A stretch of DNA of 64,000 nt from the NCBI GenBank assembly GCA_963809385.1, contig CAWEJL010000002.1, forward strand, positions 496,001 through 560,000, written 5' to 3'. The position numbers and the translations under genes were made by a program. Shown here piece by piece: positions 34,737-43,144 of the stretch. The stretch comes from JAKAIY01 sp963809385 (lineage in GTDB: Bacteria > Chloroflexota > Ktedonobacteria > Ktedonobacterales > JADMIN01). Position 1 is the first letter of the stretch, and each line of letters starts with the position of its first letter. A model generated the notes under the pieces. It was not told the DNA's origin. It did no database searches and was given only the letters and a program-made list of their open reading frames with translations.

Positions 34737-35232
34737 GTTTTGAAAGTCATCCAGCCCGGCTGGAACACGCGTATGAACCACCTCACACTGCACCACATGA
34801 CCCTGCGCAATTCACGCTACGCCTCGAAGGCGACGCAGGCAACGGAACTTTCCCCTATGCGTATACTCTTCTGGCAGACAGACGCTGACTCCAATGGCCG
34901 CGGTTGAAGACACTCAAGGAGCATGCAGATGACAGCTTTCCCTCCGAACTATCGCGCGTTTGCCGATGGCGCTAAGACTGCGTTTGAACAGGAAACACTC
35001 CATCGCCTGAACCCGTACGGCCCGGCGCGGCCTCCGAGTGGGCAGGAGCCGCCAACCCGACGACAACGAATGAGACGGCTCTGGTCGTGGCTGCGCGCCT
35101 TGTGGCCGCTGGGGCGAAAACGGGAAGACAGCGCGCAAGGGAACTGAACACGAAGCTCCTGGAGCACATGGGAGCAGCGCCACATGACTCATGCAGCCGC
35201 GTGTTCGAGCCCAGTTGGTTGACATTCAAAAC
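34737..35232. mobile_element. Inserted element with 35-bp imperfect terminal inverted repeats
   Basis: 34737-34771 (starting GTTTTGAAAGTCA, ending GGAACACGCG) matches the inverse of 35198-35232 at 29 of 35 positions. It lies precisely between the two halves of the SDR gene. No transposase is present; it holds one 72-codon ORF with its own SD and a -10-like TATACT (34862-34867). No obvious target duplication. It resembles a non-autonomous transposon (MITE) carrying a passenger gene. Confidence 0.65.
34929..35147 (+). CDS. Small basic protein carried by the inverted-repeat element
   Basis: 72 residues from ATG 34929, with aaggag seven bases upstream; another ATG at 34923 is too close to the SD. 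The N-terminal half is ordinary soluble sequence (YRAFADGAKTAFEQETLHRL). The C-terminal half is Pro/Arg-rich and includes MRRLWSWLRALWPLGRKRE, a strongly basic, Trp-rich amphipathic stretch that could bind membrane or nucleic acid. No family recognised. Its location inside a mobile element is its most informative property. Confidence 0.5.
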   Translation: MTAFPPNYRAFADGAKTAFEQETLHRLNPYGPARPPSGQEPPTRRQRMRRLWSWLRALWPLGRKREDSAQGN

Positions 35233-35558
35233 AGCCTCTCACTGCCGCAATCTTCGACCGCTACTACGCAGTCAACATGCGGGGCGCAATGCTGCTGAGC
35301 ATCGAATTCGCGCGGCGCTTCTCCAGACGCCTCCGGTGGGCGCATCATCAATCTGACCTCTGGGCAAGGGGTGGGGCCAATGCCGGGCAAGCTGCCATAT
35401 GTCGCCACGAAGGGAGCGATCGAAGCGTTCACCATGACGCTCGCCACCGAGGTCGCGTCACGCGGCATCACGGTACAGGCAGATCATCCACTCACGCGGA
35501 GGTTTCTAGTGTGTCACAGCGCCGCTAGATTGATGGCGGGAGAGACGGCTGGAGCAGG

Positions 35559-36461
35559 CTAGGCGAAGAACCGCGCCAGTTCGGGCGCCACCCGCTCCGG
35601 TTTGCCGCCGCGATCGGTGGGGCCTGTCGCCCCATGATCGAGTCCGGGGAACTCGACGCGCGACGCCTGCGGCAGGACAGCCTGCAAAGCGTCCAGTCCG
35701 GCGCGCAAGTAAGCCGGGCTCTTGGACCCGCCGAGCAGCAGCGTCCCGGCGCGGATAGCCCTGAACCGTTCCGGCGTCCCGCTCATCTCAGCAACCAGCT
35801 GAAAATCCTGGCGCAGCGTTGGCGCGAGCATCCGCATCGTGACATCGCCCGGCTGCGCCTTCTTCTCCTCGGACGCCATCATCATCGCCGTGAGACGCTT
35901 GAGCAGCCAGTTCGGCATCACGTTGAAGATCGGCGGCCCCATCTCGGCGCCCTTCATCGCCGTGACGAGCGCGGCGGTCAGATCGCCCTTGGCGAGGTCG
36001 CGGTCGAGGAGCGCCAGGAATGTGGCCGCCTTCGCGCGATCCGTGAACAGCGCCGGCTCGAAGAGCGCCGCCTTACGAATGGCGGGTAGTTCGAGCGCCG
36101 CCTGGAGCAGGATCAGCCCGCCAGCACTGACGCCCATTACGTACTCCGCGCCCGTCTGGGTCAGCAGCGCGTCCAGGTCCTCAACCTCCTTCCGCATGCT
36201 GTAGTCCGCGCCCGCCGGGCCGCTCAGCCCGCGCCCGCGGCGGTCGGGCGCGTAGACGGTATAGGAACCCGATAGCGCAGTAGCAAGCTGCATGTGGCTC
36301 GCCGAGGTCTCCATTGCGCCATGTAAAATGACGACGCCGGGGCCGTGGCCAATCTGGCGATAGTGGATCGTGACGCCGTCGCGGGATGTGACAAAGTACG
36401 TGGTGAACGACTCGCGCGCTGTAGCGCTGGCTGACGCAGTGACGCTCGTTTTCGTAGCCAT
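35559..36461 (-). CDS. Alpha/beta-hydrolase
   Basis: 300 residues from ATG 36461, with gaaaggc upstream. The alpha/beta-hydrolase core shows VVILHGAMETSASHM (oxyanion region), APDRRGRGLSGP, GVSAGGLILLQAAL as the nucleophile elbow with Ser, and PGLDHGATGP holding the catalytic His. The substrate is unknown. It is divergent from a MarR-type regulator with a palindromic site in the shared 105-bp region, so it is probably the regulator's target, a common arrangement for detoxification enzymes. Confidence 0.85.
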   Translation of the reverse strand: MATKTSVTASASATARESFTTYFVTSRDGVTIHYRQIGHGPGVVILHGAMETSASHMQLATALSGSYTVYAPDRRGRGLSGPAGADYSMRKEVEDLDALLTQTGAEYVMGVSAGGLILLQAALELPAIRKAALFEPALFTDRAKAATFLALLDRDLAKGDLTAALVTAMKGAEMGPPIFNVMPNWLLKRLTAMMMASEEKKAQPGDVTMRMLAPTLRQDFQLVAEMSGTPERFRAIRAGTLLLGGSKSPAYLRAGLDALQAVLPQASRVEFPGLDHGATGPTDRGGKPERVAPELARFFA

Positions 36462-36525
36462 GTGATCGCTGCCTTTCTTGCTTGCTTGACTGGCTGACAT
36501 GCGCTATATTGTCTTTGCAATTAAA

Positions 36526-36544
36526 TATCTTAATAATCAAGATA
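36526..36544. promoter_or_regulatory. Palindromic operator candidate between hydrolase and MarR genes
   Basis: TATCTT (36526-36531) and AAGATA (36539-36544) are separated by seven bases, in an AT-rich island inside GC-rich DNA. The size and symmetry fit a MarR dimer site. It lies 23 bp before the marR start and about 65 bp before the hydrolase start. Confidence 0.55.
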
Positions 36545-36566
36545 CTTGTTGTCAAGGGGGCGCCAG

Positions 36567-37064
36567 ATGTCTGAGCGAAACAATGGTGATAACGCAGAGC
36601 GGAACCAGCGCAAGGCGCTCGCGGAGCATCTGTATGCGTTGGGTGAGGTAGCCAGCACTGAGACAGCGCTATTTCATCAAGCGGCGGCGGCTAAATACGG
36701 CCTCGGAATCACTGATATGAAAACGCTGTCGGTGCTGATGCGGGAAGGGCCGATGACCGCTGGCCGCCTCGCCCAGCGCCTGAGCCTCACGACGGGCGCC
36801 GTCACCAATGTGATTGACCGGCTGCAGCGGCGCGGCTTTGTGTCGCGCGCGCCCGACCCCGACGATCGGCGCAAGGTCATCGTTCTCGTCAATACGGAAG
36901 CGCTCGCCTCAAGCGGAAATGTCTATCTCTCGATTGGACAGGCCTTTAGCGAGCTCTTCGAGACCTACACAACGGAGCAGCTTGAGTTCCTGGCGCGGTT
37001 CTATCAGGCGTCCATCGAGCTGAACAGGCGCGAGATCGAGAAGCTGGCGAAAGGGGAGAGCTAG
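36567..37064 (+). CDS. MarR-family transcriptional regulator
   Basis: 165 residues from ATG 36567, with aaggggg upstream. It has the winged-helix core typical of MarR: ITDMKTLSVLMREGPMTAGR, LAQRLSLTTGAVTNVIDRLQ as the recognition helix region, RRGFVSRAPDPDDRRKVIVLV as the wing with DDRR, and a C-terminal dimerisation helix. It likely represses itself and the divergent hydrolase through the palindrome at 36526. Its last 4 bp overlap the convergent comEA-like gene. Confidence 0.88.
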   Translation: MSERNNGDNAERNQRKALAEHLYALGEVASTETALFHQAAAAKYGLGITDMKTLSVLMREGPMTAGRLAQRLSLTTGAVTNVIDRLQRRGFVSRAPDPDDRRKVIVLVNTEALASSGNVYLSIGQAFSELFETYTTEQLEFLARFYQASIELNRREIEKLAKGES

Positions 37065-37633
37065 ACCGTCACGAGGTCCTTGATCTTGTCGTACTCGGCG
37101 CGGGAAATGGGAACCAGCAGGAGCTGGCTGACGGCGGTGAAGGAGCCGTGCGCGGCGCGATAGGCGACGATGTGGCGGGCGATAGTCAGGCTGATGCCCA
37201 GCGCGTTATGCAGGTCTTCGGCGCTGGCGACGTTGATATCCACCTTGCCGCCCAGTGTCAGCGGCACGGTCTCGCCCACACGCGGCACGTAGACCTCCTG
37301 CCCATCAGCGACGTGGGCGGCGAGGTCTACGCGCGTCAGATCGGCGTCCGGCAGCGCGCCGCCCGCCGCCGCGACGAGGTCCTGCACGCGCGCGCCGGAG
37401 GGCAGGGTGTAGACGCCGGGGCTGGCGACATCGCCGAGGACGTAGCCCGCGATGGTCGCCGAGCTGGCTCCCGGCCCGGTGATGGTGAGCGTCGAGGCGT
37501 TCGCCTGAGTCGGGATGAGCGACGCCACCCACGCGCGAGCGCTAGGGATGAAGCGCGCCACCAACAGCGCCAGCAGCGCCAGCGTCACCGTCGCGTTGAG
37601 CGCCAGCGCGATCCGCGAGCCCGCAGACTTCAT
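37061..37633 (-). CDS. comEA: ComEA-like DNA-binding competence protein
   Basis: About 190 residues from ATG 37633 (GTG 37639 possible). An N-terminal helix TVTLALLALLVARFI anchors it. An SLBB domain follows (GYVLGDVASPGVYTLPSGARVQDLVAAAGG), then a helix-hairpin-helix domain (VDINVASAEDLHNALGISLTIARHIVAYRAAHG). ComEA binds incoming double-stranded DNA on the outer face during natural transformation. No comEC lies in the window, so competence itself cannot be claimed. Confidence 0.88.
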   Translation of the reverse strand: MKSAGSRIALALNATVTLALLALLVARFIPSARAWVASLIPTQANASTLTITGPGASSATIAGYVLGDVASPGVYTLPSGARVQDLVAAAGGALPDADLTRVDLAAHVADGQEVYVPRVGETVPLTLGGKVDINVASAEDLHNALGISLTIARHIVAYRAAHGSFTAVSQLLLVPISRAEYDKIKDLVTV

Positions 37634-37730
37634 CCCCACACCTCACATTCCAGAAACTGTCCATCACCAGACGTCCATCAGATAAGGGAATTCGCCACCA
37701 GTGTAGCAGGCGGCGTCAAGAGCGTCACTA

Positions 37731-38599
37731 GAGCCTGTTATGAACTTGACATTGAGGAGGGGTAAAATGAGGCATGAGTACATCACGCCAAGCCTACCCC
37801 TCCGATGTCAGCGACGACGAATGGGCGTTTGTCGCGCCCTATCTGACCTTGATCGACGAACGCGCCTTGCAGCGCAAACACGACCTGCGCAAGGTCTACA
37901 ACGGCTTGCGCTGGCTGGTGCGCACCGGGGCGCAGTGGCGCATGCTGCCGCATGACTTCCCACGCTGGGAGGCCGTCTACCAGCAGACGCAGCGCTGGCT
38001 GCGGGCCAAGCGCTTTGAGGCCATCGCCCACGATCTGCGCCTGCTGCTGCGGCTGGCGGCGGGTCGTACGGGGCAGCCGTCGGCGGTGATCCTGGACGCG
38101 CGCACGGTGCAGTCGACGCCGGAGAGCGGAGCGGGAGCGGGCTACGATGGCCACAAGCGTCGCAAAGGGCGCAAAGTCCACCTTGCGGTCGACACGCTGG
38201 GGCATCTCTTGGCGACGGTGATCACGCCCGCCAACGAGCAGGAGCGGGCGCAGGTGGCGGAACTGGCGGCGCTGGTGCAGGACGTGACAGGGCAGACGGT
38301 GGAACTGGCCTACGTCGACCAAGGCTACACTGGCGACGCGCCCGCCGAGGCCGCTGCCGCCGAGGGCATCCACCTGGAAGTCGTCCGGCTGCCTGAGGCG
38401 CACGGCCCCAAGCGCGGGTTCGTCTTGCTGCCACGCCGCTGGGTGGTCGAGCGCAGTTTCGCGTGGCTGGCGCGGTTCCGTCGCCTGGCGCGCGACTATG
38501 AACGCCTGCCTGAAACTGTGGCGGGCCTGACGTTCTTGGCCTTCACCTGCTTGATGCTGCATCAGTTGATCCACCTGCCCTGAAGTTCATAACAGGCTC
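37731..38599 (+). mobile_element. Complete IS5-family insertion sequence
   Basis: 869 bp bounded by GAGCCTGTTATGAACTT (37731-37747) and its inverse AAGTTCATAACAGGCTC (38583-38599). TA flanks both ends, consistent with a short target duplication. It contains one intact transposase gene whose stop overlaps the right repeat. It inserted upstream of the RNase Y promoter region and beside the comEA start. Confidence 0.88.
37774..38583 (+). CDS. IS5-family DDE transposase
   Basis: 269 residues in a single frame. The N-terminal part (YPSDVSDDEWAFVAPYL and GLRWLVRTGAQWRMLP) is the DUF4096-type DNA-binding region. The catalytic triad is visible: Asp in VILDARTVQS, Asp in AYVDQGYTGD, and Glu in RRWVVERSFAWLARFRRL. 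It is of the one-ORF IS427/IS1031-like type that needs no programmed frameshift. All active-site residues are present, so the element may be active. Confidence 0.93.
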   Translation: MSTSRQAYPSDVSDDEWAFVAPYLTLIDERALQRKHDLRKVYNGLRWLVRTGAQWRMLPHDFPRWEAVYQQTQRWLRAKRFEAIAHDLRLLLRLAAGRTGQPSAVILDARTVQSTPESGAGAGYDGHKRRKGRKVHLAVDTLGHLLATVITPANEQERAQVAELAALVQDVTGQTVELAYVDQGYTGDAPAEAAAAEGIHLEVVRLPEAHGPKRGFVLLPRRWVVERSFAWLARFRRLARDYERLPETVAGLTFLAFTCLMLHQLIHLP

Positions 38600-38624
38600 T
38601 AGCTCGGTTCATAACAGGCTCTAG
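38585..38624. repeat. Duplicated right end of the IS5-family element
   Basis: GTTCATAACAGGCTCTAG occurs at 38585-38602 and again at 38607-38624, separated by four bases. The second copy looks like the remnant of another insertion or of an imprecise excision. Confidence 0.7.
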
Positions 38625-38746
38625 GCCGGTGGCCCAAGCCGCGACGGGAGTCACCAGGCGTTATCGCGGCCATGAATGACTGGCGCATGGCGCGCGGGGG
38701 CATAAAGGCCTTGCGTGGCGCCGCCTTGCTACACAATACCGCTCGC

Positions 38747-38776
38747 TTGACAAGCAGATGAGACGGCACGTATAGT
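38747..38776 (+). promoter_or_regulatory. Strong sigma-70-type promoter upstream of rny
   Basis: TTGACA (38747-38752), 18-bp spacer, TATAGT (38771-38776). It gives a leader of about 260 nt before the RNase Y start. The leader has no ORF I would accept. The 22-bp repeat at 38666-38687 lies just upstream. Confidence 0.75.
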
Positions 38777-39044
38777 GACTGGAACTATCGTGCGTCGAGC
38801 GTGATGGAACGTCATGCCTGACGCCGTTCTACATCGAAGCTTTCGCGGCGCGTCGCGGCGCCGTTTTACTCTGGCGGCTCTGACAGGAGCGCTTCACACG
38901 CGCGCCGCCCGATCTCCGCTACGCCACCCAATCACCCGCCGGGCCTCCCATCAAGATCCCCGCGCGGGCCATCATCGTAGCATTGTCCCTCACCGAGCCT
39001 GACCCCCTCACCAGGGAGGCGCGGCCCGCACGGAGGTTTTCGGT

Positions 39045-40610
39045 TTGAACCCACTAGAATTCATCATCCTGGCGCTGGCGCTGGGTCTGGGCGGTGTGAT
39101 CGGCGGCTATCTCATCGGCCAGCAACGCTCACAGCTGCGCTATCAGGAAGCGAATATCGACCACGAGAAGCAGATGCGCAAGGCTTCGGAGGCGGCGGAA
39201 AAACGGTTAGAGCAGTTGCAGGAGGAACAGCGCAAGAGCCTCCAGGAGACACGCGACGAGTCCGCCAGGGCGCGTGCGGCGCAGGAGTCAGAGGCGCGCG
39301 AGCGGCGCGAGGAGATCAAGCGCCAGGAGCAACGCCAGCAAGCCAAAGAAGAGTCGCTGGAGCGCAAGAGCGAGGGCATCGAGCGGCGCGAGCGCGCCAT
39401 CAACCAGCGCGCCCAGGAACTGGACGCCATCCGCGACAGCCTGGAGTCGCTGCGCGAGCAGCGCGTGACCGAGCTGGAGCGCGTGGCGCGCATGTCCGCC
39501 GATGAAGCGCGCGCCCAGCTGATCGCCGCTGTCGAAGAGGACGCTCACCGCACCGCCGCGCTGCGCGCCCGCGAGATCGAAGCCATCGCGCGCGAGGAGG
39601 CTGAGTCCAGAGCGCGCGAGATCATCACGCTGGCCATCCAGCGCTGCGCTTCCGACCAGGTCTCGGATGTCACCGTCTCGACCGTGCCGCTGCCCAACGA
39701 CGAGATGAAGGGCCGCATCATCGGGCGCGAGGGCCGCAACATCCGCGCGCTGGAGAGCGCCACTGGCATAGACCTGATCATTGACGACACGCCCGACACC
39801 GTCAGCCTCTCCGGCTTCGACCCGGTCCGGCGCGAAGTCGCCCGCGTCGCGCTGACCAAGCTGATTCTCGACGGGCGCATCCACCCGGCGCGCATCGAAG
39901 AGGTCGTCGCCAAGGCGCGGCAGGACATCGAACAGCTCACGCTGGAAGAGGGCGAGCGCGCCTGTATGGAAGCCAACATCACCAGCCTGCCAACCGAGCT
40001 CGTGCGGCTGATTGGACGCCTGCACTTCCGCACCAGCTACGGCCAGAACGTGCTCAATCACAGCATCGAGGTCTCCGTGCTGGCGGCGGCGATGGCCCAC
40101 GAACTGGGCGCGGACGTCAACGTCTGCAAGGTGGCTGGCCTGCTACACGACCTGGGCAAGGCGATTGACCAGGAGGTCGAGGGGCCGCACGCGCTGATCA
40201 GCGGCGAGATTGCGCGCCGCTTCAACCGCTCGCCCAAGATCATCCACGCCATCGTCGCGCACCACGCCACCGAGGCCGAGCCACAGTCGCTAGAGGCGGC
40301 CATCGTCCAGGCGGCGGACGCCATCTCGGCGGCGCGCCCCGGCGCCCGCCGCGAGACGATTGACCTCTACATCAAGCGGCTGGAGATGCTGGAAGGCATC
40401 GCCAACTCCTTTAAGGGTGTCGAAAAGTCCTTTGCCATCCAGGCTGGGCGCGAGGTGCGCATCATCGTGCGGCCTGAAGAGGTGGACGAGGCGTCGGCGG
40501 CGCAGCTTGCTCGCGATGTCGCCCGCCGCATCGAGGAGTCCATGGACTATCCCGGCCAGATTCGCGTCTGTGTGGTGCGCGAGACGCGCATGATTGACTT
40601 CGCCAAATGA
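39045..40610 (+). CDS. rny: Ribonuclease Y
   Basis: 521 residues from TTG 39045, with GGAGG eight bases upstream. An N-terminal membrane helix (FIILALALGLGGVIGGYLIG) is followed by a long coiled coil rich in Glu/Arg/Gln (about residues 30-190), a KH domain with GRIIGREGRNIRALE, and an HD domain with HSIEVSVLAAAMAHELGAD and LLHDLGKAID. RNase Y is the membrane-bound endonuclease that starts mRNA decay. It overlaps the PHP gene by four bases (ATGA), so the two are translationally coupled. Confidence 0.95.
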   Translation: MNPLEFIILALALGLGGVIGGYLIGQQRSQLRYQEANIDHEKQMRKASEAAEKRLEQLQEEQRKSLQETRDESARARAAQESEARERREEIKRQEQRQQAKEESLERKSEGIERRERAINQRAQELDAIRDSLESLREQRVTELERVARMSADEARAQLIAAVEEDAHRTAALRAREIEAIAREEAESRAREIITLAIQRCASDQVSDVTVSTVPLPNDEMKGRIIGREGRNIRALESATGIDLIIDDTPDTVSLSGFDPVRREVARVALTKLILDGRIHPARIEEVVAKARQDIEQLTLEEGERACMEANITSLPTELVRLIGRLHFRTSYGQNVLNHSIEVSVLAAAMAHELGADVNVCKVAGLLHDLGKAIDQEVEGPHALISGEIARRFNRSPKIIHAIVAHHATEAEPQSLEAAIVQAADAISAARPGARRETIDLYIKRLEMLEGIANSFKGVEKSFAIQAGREVRIIVRPEEVDEASAAQLARDVARRIEESMDYPGQIRVCVVRETRMIDFAK

Positions 40611-41524
40611 GTGACCCAGCGACCATCCCGAACCGCGACGCGCCGCCCGTGGCCCGCCGCATAGATCTGCACACCCATTCCACCGCCTCCGACGGCCTCC
40701 ACACCCCGGCGGAACTGGTCCGCCTGGCGCATGAAGCCGGGCTGGACCTGATCGGGCTGGTGGACCACGACACCACCGAAGGGCTGGCGGAGGCCCAGGC
40801 CGCTGGGGCGCGCCTCGGCGTGACCGTCATCCCTGGCGTCGAGATCAACACCGACCTGCGCGGCGGCGGCGAGGCGCATGTGCTGGGCTACTATATCAGC
40901 GCGGACGACCCCACGCTGGCGGCCACCCTCGGCGCCTTGCGCGACGCCCGCGAGCGGCGCGGCGAGCGCATGGCGAACCGACTGCGCGACGCGGGCTTCG
41001 CCATCACCTGGGAGCGGGTACGCGAGCTGGCGGGCGGCGCGGTGGGCCGCCCGCATGTGGCGCGCGCGCTGATCGAGGCGGGCTATGCGACCGATGTCTC
41101 CGACGCCTTCGCGCGCTACCTCTCGAAAGGGCAGGTGGGCTTCGTCCCGCGCTACAAGCTCTCGCCAGAGGACGCGATCCGCATCATCCGCGCGGCGCGC
41201 GGCGTCCCAGTCCTGGCGCACCCCAGCTATGTCCCCAACCTGGAGGAGCAAGTGTTGCCAGAACTGGTGGAGGCCGGGCTGGAGGGGCTGGAGTGCTACT
41301 ACGGCCAGTATGACGGCGCGGCCGAGGCGCGCCTGCTGGCGCTGGCGGCGCGCTTCGGCCTGATCGCCACTGGCGGCTCCGACTACCACGGCCCCAACAT
41401 GCACCCCACGCCGCTCGGCGGCCACTTCGTCCCGCCAGAGGTCGCCACCCGCCTTTGGGAGGCGCGCCAGCGCGCCCTCGCCCGCCCCGACGAGCCCTTC
41501 ACGCTGACACTGCCGCAGGTGTGA
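40607..41524 (+). CDS. PHP-domain phosphoesterase (TrpH/RNase AM-like)
   Basis: 305 residues. The PHP metal-binding motifs are present in order: DLHTHSTASDG, GLVDHDTTEG, PGVEINTDL, LAHPSYV and TGGSDYHGPN. The spacing matches the TrpH/YciV group, whose E. coli member is a 5'-3' exoribonuclease (RNase AM) that trims RNA ends. Coupling to RNase Y by an ATGA overlap makes an RNA-end-processing role attractive, as inference. Adjacent HIT gene follows by 26 bp. Confidence 0.88.
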   Translation: MSDPATIPNRDAPPVARRIDLHTHSTASDGLHTPAELVRLAHEAGLDLIGLVDHDTTEGLAEAQAAGARLGVTVIPGVEINTDLRGGGEAHVLGYYISADDPTLAATLGALRDARERRGERMANRLRDAGFAITWERVRELAGGAVGRPHVARALIEAGYATDVSDAFARYLSKGQVGFVPRYKLSPEDAIRIIRAARGVPVLAHPSYVPNLEEQVLPELVEAGLEGLECYYGQYDGAAEARLLALAARFGLIATGGSDYHGPNMHPTPLGGHFVPPEVATRLWEARQRALARPDEPFTLTLPQV

Positions 41525-41550
41525 CGCGCCTGATAAGGAGCGCGACGCAT

Positions 41551-42036
41551 ATGACGGATCATGCCGAGAAGCCGGAAACGTGTATCCTTTGCCAGGGACG
41601 CGCGGCGGATGACCAGCTCATGCGCGTTGAAGTCTGGCAGGACGATCTGTGGCGACTCACCACGGCCTACGCCGCGGAAACGCCCGGTTTCTCCTACCTC
41701 GAACCCAAGCGCCACATTCCAGACATCACCCAGCTTGATGGAGTCGAGGCGGAGACCTTTGGGCCAACGCTCGCGCGGATAACCAGCGCGCTGCGCGAGG
41801 AAACCGGCGCTGAGCGTGTATACATCTACGTGTTCGGCGGCAGCGTTCCTCACCTCCACCTGCATCTCGCGCCACACAGCACGGGCGATGCGCTGAACGA
41901 TCAGATGATACGCGGCGAGCTTATCACGAAGAAACTGCCCAGCGGTCTCGAATTGATCGAGAGCAAGGACTTCCCGCCGCTGCCCGAAGCCGAATTGCGG
42001 GCCTTGGCGGAGCGTCTGCGAGAGCGCCTCGCGTGA
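41551..42036 (+). CDS. HIT-family hydrolase
   Basis: 161 residues from ATG 41551, with AAGGAG ten bases upstream. The histidine triad VPHLHLHLAPHS lies near residue 105, and an N-terminal CILCQG half-site may bind zinc. HIT proteins hydrolyse or transfer nucleotide phosphoanhydrides such as Ap4A or AMP-lysine. Third gene of the RNase Y - PHP - HIT string, all acting on phosphate bonds of nucleotides or RNA. Confidence 0.85.
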   Translation: MTDHAEKPETCILCQGRAADDQLMRVEVWQDDLWRLTTAYAAETPGFSYLEPKRHIPDITQLDGVEAETFGPTLARITSALREETGAERVYIYVFGGSVPHLHLHLAPHSTGDALNDQMIRGELITKKLPSGLELIESKDFPPLPEAELRALAERLRERLA

Positions 42037-42085
42037 CGCGCCCTTGCTCCTCGGAACAAGAGCGCGGCTGAGAGCGTATCCCCAG

Positions 42086-43144
42086 CTAGCGCTCACCCAC
42101 GGCGGCGGTGGCGTTGCGGGTCGGGCGCGGCGCGGGCTTGGAGCGGGGCTTGCCCTGCGCGGGTGGCGCGTTGCGGGCGGAGGCCGGGCGCGCCAGCGAT
42201 TGCAGCGCCATGACGCACATCACGCTAAAGAAGAGCGCGATGAAGGCGCTGTGCATCACCTCGGCCCACACGCTGGCGCGCGAGAAGACCACCACCGCGC
42301 CTTCCAACGCCTGCGCCAGAATCAGCGCCATCGCCACCACGCTCGCCCAGTAGAAGTCCGGGCGGGCGCGACGCAGGCGGCTGGCCCAGGCGAACAGGCC
42401 CACCACCAGCAATACCAGAATGCCCGCCGCCACGCGGTGCGTCATGTTGACCACCGGCGGCTCGACATTCAGGGGGGGCAGCGGGCGGCTCGCATCGCAG
42501 AGCGGCCAGCTCGTACAGGCCAGCGCCGAATTGGTATGCAGCACGTAGGCGCCGAGGTAGATCACGACGTAGGTATAGACCGTGATTCCCCACACCAGCC
42601 AGCGAAACCCGCCAGCGACCGCGCGGTCGCGCAGCCTGTCCCAGCGGTCGAAGCCGTGAATGAAGAACGCGGTGACAAAGACGCTGGCGACGGAGAGCGA
42701 GGAGACGCCGAAGTGGAACGCCAGAATCACCGCCGAGGTGGGGTACATCACCGCCAGGCCGCCCAGCACCGCCTGCCCCATCAGGAAGACGAACATCAGC
42801 GGCGCCAGAATCTTGATCTCCAGCCGGTCGCGCCAGAGCGCCAGCACACCAACGATCAGCGCGATCAGCAGCACCGTCACAATCGCCACGGCGCCACGGT
42901 GATTGAACTCGATCAGTGTGGAGCGAGCGAACTCAGCCGGAATGAACTGGCCCTTGCAAAGCGGCCACGAGTTCCCGCAGCCCGCCTGCGAGCCGGTATC
43001 GGTCACCAGCGCGCCCATCACATGCACCATGAACAGGACGGCCGCCGTCACGAGCGAGAGCCACCGCACGATGCGCGGCCAGTCGCGCCGCGCGAGCCAC
43101 TGGCGGACAGGTGAGGGGGCGGATTTAGTAGCGCTGCTCTGCAT
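42086..43144 (-). CDS. ctaA: Heme A synthase (CtaA/COX15)
   Basis: 352 residues from ATG 43144, with gagg upstream; ATG 43186 is an alternative. Eight membrane helices in two four-helix halves. The heme-ligand His and Cys-pair motifs are present: GCGNSWPLCKG and FNHRGAVA in the first half, HFGVSSL, then CTSWPLCDA and NMTHRVAAG, and a final VMHSAFIALFF. CtaA oxidises the heme O methyl group to make heme A for aa3-type oxidases, so the organism probably respires oxygen. No ctaB or oxidase genes are nearby. Confidence 0.93.
   Translation of the reverse strand: MQSSATKSAPSPVRQWLARRDWPRIVRWLSLVTAAVLFMVHVMGALVTDTGSQAGCGNSWPLCKGQFIPAEFARSTLIEFNHRGAVAIVTVLLIALIVGVLALWRDRLEIKILAPLMFVFLMGQAVLGGLAVMYPTSAVILAFHFGVSSLSVASVFVTAFFIHGFDRWDRLRDRAVAGGFRWLVWGITVYTYVVIYLGAYVLHTNSALACTSWPLCDASRPLPPLNVEPPVVNMTHRVAAGILVLLVVGLFAWASRLRRARPDFYWASVVAMALILAQALEGAVVVFSRASVWAEVMHSAFIALFFSVMCVMALQSLARPASARNAPPAQGKPRSKPAPRPTRNATAAVGER

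Larger units (their letters stand above)
34382..35562 (+). pseudogene. Short-chain dehydrogenase/reductase pseudogene, split and frameshifted
   Basis: The 5' half (34382 to about 34730) encodes an SDR N-terminus: IAIVTGAARERGIGAAVCRIL glycine-rich loop and ASVLVNNAAHDD. A 496-bp inverted-repeat element follows. The 3' half resumes at about 35233 with TAAIFDRYYAVNMRGAMLLS, shifts frame near 35335, then continues GGRIINLTSGQGVGPMPG and YVATKGAIEAFTMTLATEVA with the YxxxK-type active site, and ends early at 35562. The interruption, frameshift and shortened end make it non-functional as assembled. ATG 34382 is downstream of the TPP gene by 40 bp. Confidence 0.8.

Noticed and set aside
38814..39002. 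62-codon ORF in the rny leader
   Set aside because: Arg/His-rich, no SD, not protein-like.
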